Positions 63,348-64,000 of a stretch of 64,000 nt of DNA are shown piece by piece; within the stretch, counting starts at the first letter, position 1; each line of letters opens with the position of its first letter. The position numbers and the translations under genes are program-made. The stretch is from Monarcha castaneiventris obscurior (taxonomy: Eukaryota; Chordata; Aves; Passeriformes; Monarchidae): positions 15,947,001-16,011,000 of the forward strand of contig JAMPIT010000258.1 of assembly GCA_026261815.1 (NCBI GenBank), in the 5' to 3' direction. Below the pieces are notes generated by a model that had not been told where the DNA came from, made no database searches, and saw only the letters and a program-made list of their open reading frames with translations.

Positions 63348-64000
63348 TGTCGTGGTTTGACACTGGCCCAACACCAGGCACCCACAAGAGCCACTCGCTC
63401 ACCCTCCCCTATCACAGCTGGGCAGAGGAAGGAAAAAAAATGAACGAACACTTCATGAGTGACATAAGGACCAGGAGACACATTCAAGGGTGAAACAGGC
63501 TCAGCTTAAGTTGCGAAGTGAATTTATTACTAACAGAATCAGAGGAAGATAATGAGAAGTAAGATAAGCCCTTAGAACACCTTTTCCCCCCAGCTGCTCC
63601 CTCCTTCCCACCGACAGCACAGGCAGACAGGGCATGGGGGTTTGGTCCATCACCGAGATTCCCTTCCGCTGCTCCGGGACAGGAGTCTGCCCCTGTAAGG
63701 CCGTGGGTCCCTCCCACGGGAGAAGTTCTCCTGAACTTCCCCAGCGTGGGTCCGCTCTCAGGAGCAGCAGCCCCAGCGCCCCTGCTGCAGCGTGAGTCCC
63801 TGCCACGGGCACACAGCCCTCCCAAAACTGCTGCCCCGTAGGGCTCTCTTCCACGGGGTGCAGTGCTCCAAGGACAGGCTGCTCCAGCCTGGAAGCAGAG
63901 GCCCTCTCTCTCCACTGGGTCTCCCACTGGAACACAGCCTCCTGCAGGCATCCACTCGCTCTGGCACGGGCACGTCCCCCAGGGGCTGCAGGTGCATCCC
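63348..64000 (+). mobile_element. Endogenous-retrovirus LTR, 5' portion, running off the window
   Basis: The element begins with 'tgtcgtggtttgacactggc' at 63348 (TG start). It continues with 'cactcgctcaccc', a purine-rich section, 'aagtgaatttattact' (63517-63532), and then a GC-rich array of diverged units built around 'gctccagcgtgggtcc…cacggg' (about 63650-64000). This is the organisation of a common bird LTR family, tentatively ERVL-like. The 3' end lies beyond the window, so it cannot be told whether this is a solo LTR or the start of a provirus. No gag, pol or env coding is visible. The long - strand ORFs here are by-products of the GC-rich repeats. Confidence 0.6.

Noticed and set aside
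63484..63997. Long minus-strand ORFs of 144-155 residues as a gene
   Set aside because: They lie within the GC-rich LTR array, in several overlapping frames, which produces stop-poor sequence without coding.

Overview
The window looks like a piece of bird chromosome, most likely a songbird's, and is almost entirely non-coding. The evidence for a bird is four insertions of CR1, the dominant avian LINE. They are recognisable by reverse-transcriptase remnants and by 3' ends carrying the 'ggttggac…tccaacc…attctgtg' signature. There are also two copies of an avian-type endogenous-retrovirus LTR near the right end. No bacterial-style gene layout, operon, CRISPR array or dense coding is present, and the background is AT-rich with few CpGs.

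Layout. Bases 1-1180 are the end of an intron. They run into the last coding exon (1181-1342, + strand) of a gene I could not identify; its product ends in an acidic, glutamate-rich tail. Its 3' UTR runs to about 1920 and has AATAAA signals at 1880 and 1896. From there to about 62.7 kb is an intergenic (or very long intronic) stretch broken by CR1 copies at 7140-8742, 15405-16904, 50368-51312 and 57693-57907. The second of these carries a second CR1 inserted inside its 3' end, bounded by a 5-bp target duplication. At 61.7-64 kb there are a degraded LTR fragment and the 5' part of a better preserved LTR of the same family, and between them a 150-bp open reading frame with strong splice sites that looks like a real exon.

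Between the repeats I found short structural signals: a hairpin with a nearly uninterrupted 20-bp stem (10612-10658), a 13-bp-arm hairpin (11386-11419), a 20-bp perfect palindrome (44958-44977), a cluster of TTACGTAA boxes (28475-28525), and two copies, 19 kb apart, of an old dispersed repeat of a family I cannot name. Two AT-rich, repeat-poor stretches (about 22.7-24.2 kb and 48.0-50.2 kb) read like conserved non-coding DNA, but that cannot be decided from one sequence.

How the parts work together: the only confident gene is the one ending at 1342. The candidate exons at 5841-6002, 37680-37804, 52417-52504 and 62783-62932 are all on the + strand and could be alternative downstream exons, lncRNA exons, or parts of a following gene. 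I saw no novel defence, toxin or metabolic system.
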